A DNA stretch of 64,000 bases from Undaria pinnatifida (Eukaryota > Sar > Phaeophyceae > Laminariales > Alariaceae): positions 11,502,427 to 11,566,426 of the forward strand of contig JABAKD010000023.1 in the NCBI GenBank assembly GCA_012845835.1, given 5' to 3'. Position 1 is the stretch's first letter. Every line of letters starts with the position of its first letter. The position numbers and the translations under genes were made by a program. Below, in pieces: positions 11,691 to 24,458 of the stretch. The notes below the pieces were generated by a model that saw only the letters and a program-made list of their open reading frames with translations, searched no databases and had not been told where the DNA came from.

Positions 11691-14180
11691 TTTTTTTTGT
11701 CATAGCATAGGTCACGTGTTATTGTCCTCTTGCTCCCTCGTTCTCAATACGTGCCGCATCTCACGCCACACGTGCCCCTTCTCGCTTCCTGGCGGTCCCT
11801 AATAAGCTGGAGTTCGAATTTTGACGCTCTTCTCGAAATCATACATATCATAAGGTGTAGAAGTTTTGTGTGTGTTATCAAAAGTGGTGGTGCTTTTGTG
11901 TATTTTCTCAAGAACAGATCGGCCGTGGGCACGTCTACGTCGAGTATACCCAAAACGTGCTACAAGTACTGCCATTGAGTACACCCAACAAGTACTTTTC
12001 GGTGCGGCTGAAATGTGAATTCATTGTTTTCCGGGCGAGTTTTTTTTGTTTTACAAAAATGTTCATCGCGTCGGGTATTGAAAAAATTGTGTCCTTGCGC
12101 CACTTCCCTAGACTAGGCACTTACTTCCCGGAGGAGAACTTTGTATACATACAAGGGCTCCGCATGGGCGACGGCATTCGCCGGCGCCCATGCTTCGGGT
12201 AGGGCAGGGCAGCACTTCGACCACTTAAGGTGTAGCTGTCCGATTTGGCATGCATTGAACTTTAAAGTAATGCCAAGAGTTTCATACGAACATGGGATTC
12301 TGAAAGTCATGCTTTGACAAAAGAAAAAACGTAATATTATACAACAAAGAAGGCAAGGATAGGCGAAACAAACTATTAAATGCGCCGTCAAGTAAAAGTT
12401 GGCGTCTATCAAACAAAAATACCGAAAAGAGTATTATTGAGAACCTGCGTCGCCTCTAGGCGAAACAAAAGAGGCCTTGGCATTAATGAAGAGACTGCAC
12501 TGCTGTCCCCGTGGCAATGGAGGTTCGAAGTCGACAGGATGCAAAGTCGGTTTGCATCAAACGTCGACATGAGGACATGTCAGCCGGCGAGGTTTTGGAA
12601 TAAGATTGCTTTGTTTGTTACGTGAAGGCTGTCGCATTGATTGGTCTGCGTGGTCGCGGGCGAGGAGGAAAACGTAGAAGAGGAGGGCGATCTCTCGTTG
12701 AGGCGGCGTTGTCTAAGATTGGTGCGGGGGTGGCCTTGCTCGTACGGGAGGTTGGCGTAGCGCTTCTTCTCTGTTTTTTCTCGGGAAGGCGGGATATGTG
12801 TGTCTGCTGTTTTTTCTTCGTGGGGGCTTTCACGTTGTCGAAATCGGACGCGTCCCCTCAATGCATAATATCCGGAGTGTCTCTACCATGACGACTGCTG
12901 ATAGTGCCGTGCGTATTTCCTAGAGACTGACATATTATTTACTGGTAGTAATAATAATATACCTTTGCAACATTTTTTTCTTCATCCCATTTATTATCCC
13001 CGCACCACTCTCGCGCTTCCTCCCAGTAGTAACTCAGATCCGGGGTCAATAGCGGGCCCTCCTCCTCCCTCCCCACTTCGGCACGTGCTTTCATTTTTAC
13101 CGCCAGGCGAATCCAGCATTTTCTTCCCTCGTCGACTCGCGTCGAACCAACCCACGCTGCTAGGCGCTCTCAGCAGTTGATTGATGCCTGTTTTTTTTTT
13201 TTTTGCATTTTTACAAATAAAGTCAAATCTCATCGTGGTGGGTGTCGAACTCAAGGACAACCAAACGTTAGTAGTATTCGAGTGTAAAACCACTATTATT
13301 AATAGACCACCGGGGCGGCCGGCTGACAAATGATTAAAAAAAAACAGGATATTTGCATAGAGATTACATTCCCTCCCCCATATTGTATGATATTACGATG
13401 GTTGACGCGATATGTATAGAATAAAGCGCCAAATACCTAAATATCAGCGTACGCGGAGTTTTAGATATCATGAATAACGAACGACCGCGATGGCAGAGCA
13501 CGGCAAAGCATAGCGCGTCGCTCTGCTGACCTAGCGGTGCGCTGCTGAGCTGAGCCGCAGGGCATCGCAGGGCACTGCACGGCGCTTCGTTGCTGTAAGC
13601 TATAGCGCTGCGATGGGGTGCTGGGCGGTGTCGAGCTGATGAGCCAAGCCCAGATCTCAGCCGCTGAAGCCTCGTCAAGTACAAAACAAATGGTGCGAAT
13701 CAAAGAAAAGCTAAAGCTGGACCGTTCCGCAACTAAAGCACAGCTGTCAGGCGGCAATTAGCGGCAGTAGGAAGTTCAACTTACTAGACAAAAAGGAAGA
13801 AAAAATCGCGAAAAAGTTCAAAATCGTGTTGGCAGAAAAACCAAGTTTGCAGGAAGCAGCTGAAAGGTCAAGAAACAGGCAATATTTCAGTTGTTGTTGT
13901 TGTCGTTCTCACATTAACTCGCATAATCAAGTCCGTGGTCACAGGACAGGCTCCAGTCACTCTGGAGCTGAGGAATACCCTAGGGGAAAAACACAAACCA
14001 AAGGTGGTACACGCATAAATCACAGCTGACGCAATTCATGCCTCCACCAGAAACATATAAAAGTGAAATCGGGAGTCAGTCTACGATGTGCCAAGTCCAT
14101 ACCGGTGCATACGTCTCATTACTCGCGCCTGGGAAAACCGACTATACCGCTTGCCAACCAAGAAAGACTACCACGTATAT
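11690..14180. other. No gene firmly recognised
   Basis: Several open frames exist but none has a known domain. A possible exon on the plus strand near 13775-13890 reads LLDKKEEKIAKKFK then EAAERSRNRQYFS, without clear splice partners. A Lys/Arg-rich minus frame at 12580-12861 is also unsupported. Confidence 0.35.
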
Positions 14181-14186
14181 ATTACA

Positions 14187-14270
14187 CGTGGTATCTATCA
14201 CTACGCATGCGCACAACAGACGCAAGTCAATTGGAAAAAAGAAACAAACAAAGAAGAGAAAGGAAAGGAA
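14187..14270 (+). repeat. CAATTGG-purine repeat end, copy 2
   Basis: It reads tatcactacgcatgcgcac, then gcaagtcaattgg and AAAAAAGAAACAAAC, matching copies at 6988 and 61195 (minus). Confidence 0.6.
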
Positions 14271-14652
14271 ATAAATGGGTGCATGGGGCCAAGAAAAAGA
14301 AAAGGTATATAATTTTTGGGGGGTCTACTGGCGAGTCTTGCCACCAGCACGATGCCACGTGGTTTTTCGACGATCTACAGCAGTACTACGAAAGACTTCC
14401 GATACACCCACCGAACACGGACCACCGGACAATTACGCGACCGACAGCTGGCCGTGGTTGTCACGTGTCTCTGTGTTGGGGGCCCCTGTGCGCTGCCTCT
14501 TGTTGGCTCTTGTTTGGGTAAAACATGCGGTGTGCTCGATGGTCTCACGGCACCAGAATCAGAACGTCCGCTCGTACGACGTATTATTCTTACAGGAAAC
14601 AAATGTAATACGACCTGGTATTTTTTTCTCCATCAATATGAGCATAAAACGG

Positions 14653-15337
14653 TTGTTATATATTGGACAGAGTGACGCGTGTACGACTAAACTTGCCAAC
14701 GGCACTCGTACTGCACTTTGAGCTATCTGCTGTGGTTCTGGTTGCTACTAGTTGCTGCTGTATGTGCTAGAAGTTTCGCCCTTCGGCTACTGCTGCTGCA
14801 TCTGATGTTGTGTGTTTGCCAATGTTGTCAGTTGGCGTTCATGCTCGTCGTACATACTGCTGTTCTCACCCAGTACGTACGGGTTTCCTCGTACCTCGAC
14901 GGCACGACGACGAGCTCAAAACAGAAGAAAGGTGACATGAAATGGCATGGACAATGGCCACATAGAGGCGAGCACAGCGGGATAGTTCGCTGCGAATCAA
15001 CCGCACTCGTTCATGCCTACAGCAGAGGCTGCCTGGAGTGTCAGCGGCCGTGCTAAAGCCAAGGCCAAAGGCCGAAGAGACGGCTCTTCTACCTGCTTCA
15101 GATGCTGTTATATATAGACTATTGGACAGAGTGATGCGTGTACGACTAAACTTGCCAACTGCACTCGTACTGCACTTTGAGCTATCTGCTGTGGTTCTGG
15201 TTGCTACTAGTTGCTGCAGTATGTGCTAGAAGTTTCGCCCTTCGGCTACTGCTGCTGCATGCATCTGATGTGTGTTTGCCAATGCCGTCAGTTGGCGTTC
15301 ATGCTCGTCGTACATACTGCTGTTCTCACCCGGTACG
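14653..15337. repeat. Direct duplication of about 230 bp, spaced 452 bp
   Basis: Copies at 14653-14879 and 15105-15337 are nearly identical, sharing ACTAAACTTGCCAACNGCAC and GCGTTCATGCTCGTCGTACA. Between them is about 225 bp of unrelated sequence. This could be a segmental duplication or very short terminal repeats. I found no coding domain inside. Confidence 0.75.
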
Positions 15338-18300
15338 CAAAATTCCAAACATTATCACGTACCGTTTGGAAATGATGCCAATTTTGTAAATCATTCAGGC
15401 GTTGCAGCCATTAAGATTCAACAATTTTTCCAAAATTCCTCCTCGACACTCGCTCGTCTCGCTCGGCGCCCGTCCGCGTTCACGTCGATGTGCGGAACGG
15501 ACACGGCAGGGCGAGGGGCGTTGGAGCCGCCCCCCGAAGGCGGCGCTCGAACCAAGCCATATTCGACCGAGAATTCCAGTTCCGCGAATCGCATACTTAG
15601 GCCGAGACAAAAAACTCCGGACCAAAGTCCATGACACCAAGGAATGGCTCTATATTCAAGGAATGATTTTATATATGTTTATATATTTTGAACTGCTGCA
15701 ACCCTCAATTGTTTGGAAAATTTTAACGGAGCTCAACGGGTGTCCGTAACATTTCTGCCCACACGCATTTGCATCGAAATATACAGCAGTAGCCACACAC
15801 CTCGTTTGCAACAGAGTATTTGTTGTACCTTTTCCATAGGTTTCTGATGCATGTACTGTGTGTAGTACGTAAGGTACGCCGGGCGTTGCTCCTCGTAGTA
15901 AGGACAGCCCAAGAGGAGACCACTTAACAGATATGAGAGGGACAGCAGTGCTGCTTCGCTCATCGCTGCATCGTGTTCGCCAAGGACGCAGCGATCCCTG
16001 TGTCTAACCTTGGATAGTTCATACCGATACCTGGCAGCTTCGGGTATCGAACTTTCTATAATACCAGAGAGTGTACGAATAGACGAGCCGTGATATAAAC
16101 AAGTTTAAAATAGAAAATAACACGTTAAAAAAAATGCGCAGCATAGGTCGCGTCAGCGAGGGAGGCACAAGACAACTCACAACTACCTACTCACAACCCA
16201 CCACACAGAGCATCGCCAAGCCGAGAAGCATTGCTTCGCGGGCTTGTCAGCAGAGGCAGATCGCAAACGGTTTTGTGGAACCTGACCATTTCCAAGCCCT
16301 ACATAGGTAGCAGGCGACCTGTCTGTCTTCAGGAGTTCTTCAGGGCAATTATCCGAATATCGAAAGGGCTCGTTGAGAGCAAAATGACACCAGGCACCCA
16401 GGCGTTCAGCAAGAGACGCCATCGAACATGTGCTTCGACAACTCATGAGCACCAGTGATCCGTGTACCTGTGCCCGTCTGTGCTTGTTGAAGGACGCATT
16501 ACATGACGCTTACCGCTGTAGTAAGAAACAAGAAATAGGAAAGCAGATGATACTGGCATGCACAAAAAACTCCGACAGCGTTTATACTGATGTTTGTGCA
16601 GAAACACCCCCTTCTTAATATGAGACCCAGTCTGGGTCAATACTTCTGTTTCTTGTGAGGTGTCCGATGTCCGGCATCGTACGCGCGAAGGCGTGATTGA
16701 TGTGCGTCTGACCCTGCGCCATCGTTGTTGTAATCATGTTTGCTGGTGCTTCGGTCAGGTGACAAGGTGCAAGCTCTCTTCGTTCTACCATTTTGTTTCG
16801 GAAGGTTGCGCAAAGCGGGCTCCGAAATCTTATTATTGGTGAATAGGCGTGACAGAGAAAGGATACCGATATACATCTACTATCGGCCGCTTGGTGGGCA
16901 GATGGTTCCGGTCGGATAGCTAGCTCTCATGAGGACGAACTAAAGGAATGTTTTTACTATATTCATTCGTAACCGTACGAGTGGTGTGTGTGGTTGCCAC
17001 TTTAGTTCTGTCTCATCGGCAGTTTGTTGTCTGGGGCATGGACTTCTCAAGAGAAGAACCTCATAAAAAGCAAGTGTTGCCGCTACCGTGCAGGCATCTA
17101 GTGTACGCTAAGTACCGCTTAAAGCCTTGTCGCTTGTCGCTTGTCGCCTTTCGATTGTCCACACACGTACGTGTGGTTCCCATAGCTGTTCGCTCAGATC
17201 TGGAAAATCGTGTGTTCATGAGAACATGTCCGATCTTGAGTTTTGTCGGACGGAAGAAAAGAAAACAAACACTGTTTTGCCGATTCTCTCTGCATGATTC
17301 TCCCTCCGCAAATGATGGGAGCTTTTGAAAGTCTTTAGTACTGCGAACACTTGATGCATCTACGACAGTAACGACATAATTGCTGACAGTTCTGGGGTGT
17401 TCTGGCAGTATACGCAATATAACCCCCCAAATACTGCAAGTACGGGTGGTATTCACAGCAGTTCACCCCGACATACTTGAGAAAAACGCAGTATGAGTGA
17501 TAATACTGCGAGTACTCGCATTGTGAGCAGCGTCGAACACTGATACACTGCTCGTGTGCGCAGTACCTCCAGTACTTCCCCCCGCAGAGACTGCACTGCT
17601 GGCAGAATTAATCTGTGCACTATTTCCAAAGGGGCCAATGCAAGCTCTGTCGTTTTCTTCTTTTCCCGTTCCATGTTTTTTTTAGATGGCACGACGTTAG
17701 CCCCAGTTGAACTGCAAAAAAGCCCCCACGTTAATTCTTGACGTCTTGTCCCCAAACGACGATTGCAGTGGTAAAAGGGTTAGACTCCCGTCCATACTGT
17801 TGTACAGAGGAACGAGGGACTATTAACTTGTGCAAATCACGTACCTGGTGGTATACCATGTTCATCATCCGGAGCTTAACCACTTTTAAAACTACTAACA
17901 GATGGTATAGTATGCACACGACAAGAAGGCCTATTGGAACACCACAACAATGGTGGTAACGGTATAATACATACCGGTTACTTTTATACTGGTGTAGTAT
18001 ATACTGGGCACAGCGAGCACTGAAAAACACCGGTAAGAGTACTACATACAGACTACTCGTGGATTTGTTGTATCGTTTATACTTGAACACCATCTCCTCT
18101 TCTTCGCCCGCCACCCCTATACAAATACTTGAGATGAACTGTAAGAGTTGTTTTGTTTTTTAAATCTCATCCTTTTAATTCCAGCTTCTGGACAAGCAAC
18201 GGTCACAGGTGACGCCCCCCCCCGCTTCCCCCGCCCCCCCTCCCGGTATGCGCCCTCATTTATAATCGCCGCAGAGGGTTTACTGCTGGAATATATTAAG

Positions 18301-19325
18301 CGCTCGTGGGGTCTACAGCGAGGAGCGGGAGAGGACTCGGTGGAGCTTCGTACTCTTTCGGGAGAAACGTAGTTGTACTACGATCGAGCTTGGCGACCAT
18401 CCCACCGTGGAGATGAAGAGTTGGGGCAATTGTGAATTTTAAACTTTGCAGTGTTTTTGATATCATGCCATCTTTCTCGTGTATGGGGGCTATCGGCGAC
18501 AGATTCAAGAAAAGAGCTTGGAAGCAGGGTTCGAGAGCGTGGCGCCCTTCCTTAACCTATTTAGAACGGGCAATAGCGCATTGCCAAGTAATGTCGACAA
18601 TTTTTTACTATAATAACGTGGAAATCAAACTTATCCAGAAAAGGGCAGGAAAGACCGCTGAGGACACATTGTGCCATATAAACTGTACATATGTAACGAT
18701 ATGCAGTATAAATGGTGGTAGCGATGTATTTGGTACGAACGTAGATAAAAATTATCTACGAGATAAAAGTTCTAGAAAATATGTGACGAGTAGAAAATGG
18801 ACGAATGTTAAAATCTCTCATCTGACTTATGTTCTCGTGTGTACTGGTGGTGTGTAGAGATACTACAGTACCAACACGCGCGCCCGGCGCAAAGGAGGAG
18901 TGGGGGTCTCTTTTCGTTTGTTCTTTTATATGGTGTCGGACAGAAACGATACTGTGGATACATGCTCTAATATTTATTGTAATGTTTTACTTAGAGGTTT
19001 GTATATACTTCGAATATATGGTTATTATGTATGTATGCGTATGCCTGGTGGTTATACAAAGTCGGTGAGGGTGGTGGAGGTCATGATATGTTCCAGATCG
19101 AGCGGCGAACGGATTGACTGGCGGTCAACGAAGAAAATATGTAGATGTTTTTACAATGATCGACCATATTATGGAACGCAAAAATAAGTACCTGGTAGTG
19201 GTTATCTTGTACCACCGTAGGAGCCAGGGAGGGGGGACGAGCCCCCTGCTTAGAGACTGTCACGGGTGAGTGTACTCCATACCCAGGAACCATAGCAGTT
19301 GTTGTTATGGTGCGCATCACACCCC
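15338..19325. other. No gene recognised
   Basis: Scattered short frames only. A minus frame at 16183-16452 (89 residues, contains ERLGAWCHFALNEPF) and a plus frame at 18148-18372 have no recognised family. The piece AGCTTCTGGACAAGC near 18182, after a pyrimidine tract, is matched on the minus strand near 41740, so part of this stretch is repeat-derived. Confidence 0.35.
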
Positions 19326-19329
19326 GGAC

Positions 19330-19850
19330 AATAGCCTATTGAAGATGCCTATTGGATATCAATAGGTTGGGGCATTGCATATCGATACCTATTGACACCT
19401 TCGATAGGTAAGCAAATTTGTTGATCGATACCCATTGCTTGGACCAATAGGTCCAGAGAATTGGTACAATAGGCTGTTGTCCTTCAGAGAGATGCGTGAA
19501 TCTGTCTATCGGGACCTATCTCTCGGCACAATAGGCTGTTGTGCTTACAATAGATATGTCACACTGTCAATCGATACCTATTACTGTGACCAATAGGTAC
19601 GTGAAAGTGTCGATCGATACGATACCTATAACTGTCGATCGATATCTATTGCTATGACCAATAGGTATAAAACCCTGCACAGTAGTCTACCATGTATTGA
19701 GTACGCCTGCTGGTCTGTCCACAAGTTGGTGAATCGAACATCGATCAATTGAATGTCGATACGTATTGTAACTTGTAATAGGAGGGCGAAGTTATCGATA
19801 GATACCTATTTTTTTGCCCAATAGGTCCAGAGAAATTGGTATGATCGATG
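19330..19850 (+). repeat. 43-bp palindromic minisatellite, locus 1
   Basis: Degenerate units of about 43 bp contain ATCGATACCTATT, a short spacer and CAATAGGT, so each unit can pair with itself. The clearest pair is near 19577-19665. One run ends at ACCAATAGGTATAAAACC, placing a TATA-like TATAAAA directly next to a unit. The same unit length and sequence recur at 35620-36760. Confidence 0.75.
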
Positions 19851-20559
19851 CTGTTGTAACATTGCGACAGATATTAATTCGAATGTAGTTTGGGATTAAT
19901 GAGGCCTCTCGCCTGCGACCAGCCGGAAACTCCCACCCAGGTCTACTACTCCCGCGTTGGTTCTCTGGGGACCAACGCGGCATCTCGTCGCAGAGAGTAG
20001 GTATCCCAGTCAAATAAACACTAACAATACTGATGTCGTCGTCGGTGGTACACCCCGCCGCTACGATGGGCGGGCGGGATGGTCTGTTTTATTCTAACCT
20101 CCTTGTACTTGTCGTGCTGCTGGCGGGTATCGATGACAGCCACGGAGAGGGCTCACTCTGCACACTCTCCAATCAACATCAGGAGGCTTTGCCAAAAAGG
20201 GGACGCCCTGCTGGCGTTCCCTCTTTTCTGGTTTCAGATTACTGTTGCAACATTGCGACGTAGCTGAATTCGTATATAGTTTGGCATTAATGAGGCCTCT
20301 CTGCGGCAGCATGAGATCACACCCATACTTGTTGCCCTTCCCCCTTATCTCCATGCCGTCGCGCGTTGGTGCCGAATTTGCGTGAGGGTGGCTTCTTTTC
20401 CTGATTATCCCCGAACTTCTAGTTGAGTCCCTTATGGAACCAGCTGCCCTCGGCTGTCCCGAGGGAAAGCCACGTACGAGTCCCCAAATCCCTCCGACAG
20501 TGGCAGAGCGTCTGGGTCTATGCACGCCGTGTCGCGCGAGCGCTTAGCTCCTCATGACC

Positions 20560-21664
20560 CCGCTGCTGACGCCATCACCCCTACATACCGGGCGGCGACT
20601 GCCGCAGACTTCCATCCGACGTACTCCATGAGGACGTCCATGGTCGTACCATCCATGTGGTGGCTAGCCGCCCCCCCCCTACCCGGAAATAGTGCAACGC
20701 ATACAGCTTATCCTCCATACCCGCTGCACGCAGGTGAGCCTGGAGGTTGGCGATCATCTGCGCTGGTGTCAACGCTAGCTTCCCTTTCTCTCCGTTTTCT
20801 CGAACGCTCGGGAACAGAAAACCTGAGCCCTTTGCTAGGGCCAACTGCATGGACGCTGCGGCCTGTCCGTACTCGATCATAGCGGCCACCGCGCAAATTT
20901 CGCAAAAGTCGGTGTTCCTCCTCACCACTACCGCTTGAGAGGATTCCCGTAGATTCTTCCCATAGAGTAAATTGAAAGTGAATTTTTCTCCTCCGGATAT
21001 CTGTTTCATTTTTTGCCGCGACCGCTACCGACAGTTCGAACCCGCGCTTCATCGTGTGAAATGCCACGCCAAAAATCACCACATCTCGGACCATCGCAGA
21101 TCGTTCTGCCGCTGTCGGCAAGGTGGCTACACGTCGTCGCACGTCTATGACCAACCTTCGCAACCGGCTCGCCACCAGCGGGGACGCCAGTTTCACCGAC
21201 ACCCCCCCTCGTCGCTGCTCCTCCGGCGCGTTGGCCAGGTATCCCCTTACGAGCGGGCTCGCTACTGGATTTCCCCGTTGCTCAACGGGGTCCCAGTCAC
21301 TGTGCTCGCCGAGCTGTTCTATCATAGCACATTTCAACTTCGACACCTGCCCTTTGCCTAGGGATGCTGCTACGTACCGCTTCCTACACTTGCCCCCCGG
21401 TCTACACTGTGCGCTGCTATCCAAACCCACCCCGGGACACGTAACGGCGTGCACTAATTTGGTACCGTTCCCGTGCGAGTCTAGCCAATACAACCGCTCG
21501 AAAACGTCTACGTCGGCAGCGGCCATCCAGCCCCTTTCGTTCGACGTCCGCGCCCGAAGAAACGCGTCCAAATTGTCCGCTACCCGGCACTTCCGCCGTT
21601 GGCTGGCCTTCCCTACCAGCGCCTCTAACACCTCTGCTACTCGCCCTTGTAGCTTACTGTCCAC
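20560..21664 (-). pseudogene. Tyrosine recombinase of YR1, frameshifted
   Basis: Two overlapping frames (21664-20708 and 21009-about 20560) form one recombinase. A cysteine-rich start (CPGVGLDSSAQC, then CRKRYV) leads into the core. Catalytic Arg I is in FHTMKRGFELS, and the H-x-x-R box is in LHYFRVGG. Past a 9-C run at 20671-20679 the frame must shift to read the GWKSAAVAARYV block, which carries the nucleophile Tyr. All four catalytic classes are therefore present but divided by frameshifts. The enzyme family integrates DIRS-like circles without target-site duplication. Confidence 0.75.
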
Positions 21665-21869
21665 GATTTTAACGGGCGCCCCAGTTGTTCGGGGTACCGG
21701 GGGGGCTCTGTACGCGGGGTGCCTTCATGACTGACAGTACGTGTATGAGCCTAGGTTAATTGCCTGACACTCTGTGCAGAGCACTCGTGGGATCAAATCG
21801 GCCGCCCGCGTCGCCCCGTAAGGGAGCGCGTCCAACGCTCCGTCCGCGTATCGCTAATACCAGGCCGAC

Positions 21870-23366
21870 CTACCCGGGCATACGGGGGGGAAGGGACCGG
21901 GAGGCGACGCACGTGTAGGGAAACGGGGTGAAGGCGGGGAAGGGGAGGGGGGGGGGTCGCTCCGTTACCTTTTGTTCCCGCTTCCGAAATCTACCTCGAC
22001 CGCGCGCATGCCGTGCCGCACGTACACGTTGTCGCGCACGCCATCTTGATGGTGTGGGGAATCCGAAATTGCCTGCCTTTGGCAGTGCGAGCGTCCGTAC
22101 CGTCGCGCAGCTGACCTGCGGGAACCAGTACCAGCGCACGTCAGGGGCAACGATCACGGCGTGTGCTCGACACGCGGCCAAGTGTTGCACGACATGCCCC
22201 GCCATGGCCGGCGGCTTGAAGCAGTATCCGAACGCCGGCGTGTTCTCTCTCGGCGTAACGGCCGCGTTTCGGCTAAAGAAGTCCACCCCCGCCGACCCTT
22301 CGCAGTGGTATCGCGAAAACAACGGCAGCCGCCGCCTTTCGCTCGCCCCCGTCGTGGGGCCTTCCTGAGCGTTCACGGAAAATACCATAAGGTCGACGGT
22401 AAACTTCCCGAAAAATTCTCGTAAGCGCTGAAATACCGCCGATCGAAGGCAGATGATCTCGGCCCTTGTTGGTCTAGTGATTGCGTCCGCCGATTGGTTC
22501 TCCGACGTTGGTACCCATCTCAGGGAGAGCCAGAAGCCCTGGTCCACCTGTAGCTCGAATAGCCTGACCAGCAGTCCGCGGGTGGTTGGGTTTCTCGATC
22601 GGCCTTTTTTAAATGCGTCTACCACGGGGCGATTATCCACACCCATTACCAGCTGTGCGCGGCGGAGTTGTCCTGGGTGTGCTCGGCCGCACTCCGTCAG
22701 CAATTCGAGCAGCGCAAATATCACTTTTTCGTTAATGTGCCGAGACGACCACTCGCGCGGGAGCCCCCCGCCCGCGGAGAATTCGCCTCCTGGCATCGAC
22801 ACCACTCCACCCCACTGGTTGGACGACGCATCGGAAGCGGCGACGGTAACCTGTGAGGCGTAGTGGCGCGGTTTGTACCACAGGCCCTCTTGGGCCGTTG
22901 CCGACAGGCTGCGCCATATGTTGAGCTCCGCACACAGATCGGGTTTACTGCTCACATGTATCTTCCGCCCGTTTGCCTTCGCGATTGCCGCATACATACA
23001 GTGCGTCCACATGGACGCCGGTCGGATCGCGACCGACATGCTGACGCACTTGCCCCGATTTTCTCCAGCATCTGCATGGTGAGCGACTTGCTCCAATACT
23101 GCCTGGATCAGGGCATGCAGCTTCTGGAGCTCGTCTTCCGGGACCCGGAACGAGGTGGTGCTCGAATCGCACAGAATGCCGAGGTACCGTTGTATCCTCG
23201 ACGGCTTCAGGTCCCGGAAGTAGCCGCAGAAGTACGAGACCAACATACCCGTGTGAAGCAGCTCTGCGGCGGACAGCCATTGCACCTTATCAGAGCACCC
23301 GAATGTGGAAGTGTAGTTCCCATACCACGCGTCGTCGATGTAGGCGAGCACCGGAATGCCGCGTGA
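21870..23366 (-). pseudogene. Reverse transcriptase C-terminus plus RNase H of YR1
   Basis: About 490 residues read without a stop. The frame opens at the catalytic box (VLAYIDDAWYGNY) and continues through the RT connection region. RNase H follows, with a first Asp in VAASDASSNQWGG, a Glu in FALLELLTECG, an Asp in MGVDNRPVVDAF and a last Asp in SENQSADAITR. The next stretch resembles the DIRS/Ngaro linker block (FSRYHCEG then VDFFSRN, then FGYCFKPPAM). The tail is Arg-rich and probably out of its original context. The N-terminal half of the polymerase is absent, so it cannot work as it stands. Confidence 0.8.
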
Positions 23367-23554
23367 TCACAGGTACGCCGCTTTTGCTGTGCTAAGTGAG
23401 TGGTAGCAAACCGGGTTCTCGTTCCACCCTACCCTTGAAAAAAAAAGTGAGAGGTGTTTCATAGGTGTTCAACAGCAGCCGCTATCGATTGAAATCCTCA
23501 CAAGCCTATTGATCAAAACTTCTTTAAATACCAGGTATTATCGTAAATCTGCTG

Positions 23555-23785
23555 TTTGTTTGATATCTTCCGAATTGCTTGGTTATTATTGTGTCTGTAA
23601 CTTGGGAGGGAGAGCACCCCGAGAGACCAATCTACCGCAACCAACCTTGACGGTATTCCACTGGTGGTCTCTACTCTAAATCCCGTCTCTCCCTCCGTTA
23701 ACCACTAGCCAGGTCCCAACCGAAACCCATGCAGTCTAAGACGACTGAGTCCCACCCACGGTACGATACCGTGGAAACTCCTCCA
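23555..23785 (-). repeat. YR2 repeat B2
   Basis: It matches 24206-24436 over 231 bp. Both start with TTTGTTTGATATCTT and end with GTGGAAACTCCTCCA on the plus strand. It forms the outer 3' end of YR2. Confidence 0.85.
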
Positions 23786-23936
23786 TCCGACTCCTAAGTG
23801 AACCAACTGTTGTATATACCAATATCAGTTAATTCCTAGTGCACAGAAATGAAGACAAACACAATTGTCATAAAATACACAGTGCGACATTTCCCCCTTC
23901 TCCTCACCTTCGAAAGAAAAAGGGTGGGTGGATGGG

Positions 23937-24208
23937 AGAAATATCACGAGAGCCGACCTAATGCTGGGTCGCTGGCCGGCTACTAACACTTGCCTCTTCT
24001 CTGGTCGCACAGCCTACACGGTACCGTCCCTTGCCCTCCGACGTGCGGGCTTACCTAGCTGCGCAGGTCAACCGAAGAGTGATGGCCACCAACTACCGTG
24101 TGGTGGACCGTTACCAGAGCATGGAACAACAACCCTAAATTATTTTGCGTCCAAACAAACCACGGGTTACGCCGCTTTCGGTTCCCGAAGGTCATAACCC
24201 TCTCCTTT
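23937..24208 (-). repeat. YR2 repeat A2
   Basis: It matches 33819-34089. Both run from AGAAATATCACGAGAGCC to ATAACCCTCTCCTTT on the plus strand. Small differences include an extra T near 24030. It lies directly against B1. Confidence 0.85.
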
Positions 24209-24436
24209 GTTTGATATCTTTCGAATTGCTTGGTTATTATTGTGTCTGTAACTTGGGAGGGAGAGCACCCCGTGAGACCAATCTACCGCAACCAACCTTG
24301 ACGGTATTCCACTGGTGGTCTCTACTCTAAATCCCGTCTCTCCCTCCGTTAACCACTAGCCAGGTCCCAACCGAAACCCATGCAGTCTAAGACGACTGAG
24401 TCCCACCCACGGTACGATACCGTGGAAACTCCTCCA
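24206..24436 (-). repeat. YR2 repeat B1
   Basis: The inner copy of the 231-bp B repeat, starting about 20 bp past the recombinase stop region and abutting A2. Confidence 0.85.
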
Positions 24437-24458
24437 AACACGAGGTCGCCGAAGACTG

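Larger units (their letters stand above)
19851..23366 (-). mobile_element. DIRS/Ngaro-type tyrosine-recombinase retroelement YR1, 5'-truncated
   Basis: The minus strand carries reverse transcriptase (from the YIDD box), RNase H and tyrosine recombinase, the order typical of DIRS-like elements. A 60-bp direct repeat at 19851-19910 and 20242-20301 lies 3' of the recombinase, consistent with B2 and B1 of a split-direct-repeat end and with A2 between them. The 5' half of the reverse transcriptase and any A1 copy are missing. An in-frame TGA lies six codons before the YIDD block. The element abuts the 3' end of the next element after about 190 bp. Confidence 0.75.

Noticed and set aside
14653-15337. 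Possible LTR pair
   Set aside because: The copies are only 225 bp apart with no coding or primer-binding features between; a local duplication is simpler.
16183-16452. 89-residue minus ORF containing ERLGAWCHFALNEPF
   Set aside because: No recognised family, no splice context and no second copy; length is within chance for this window.
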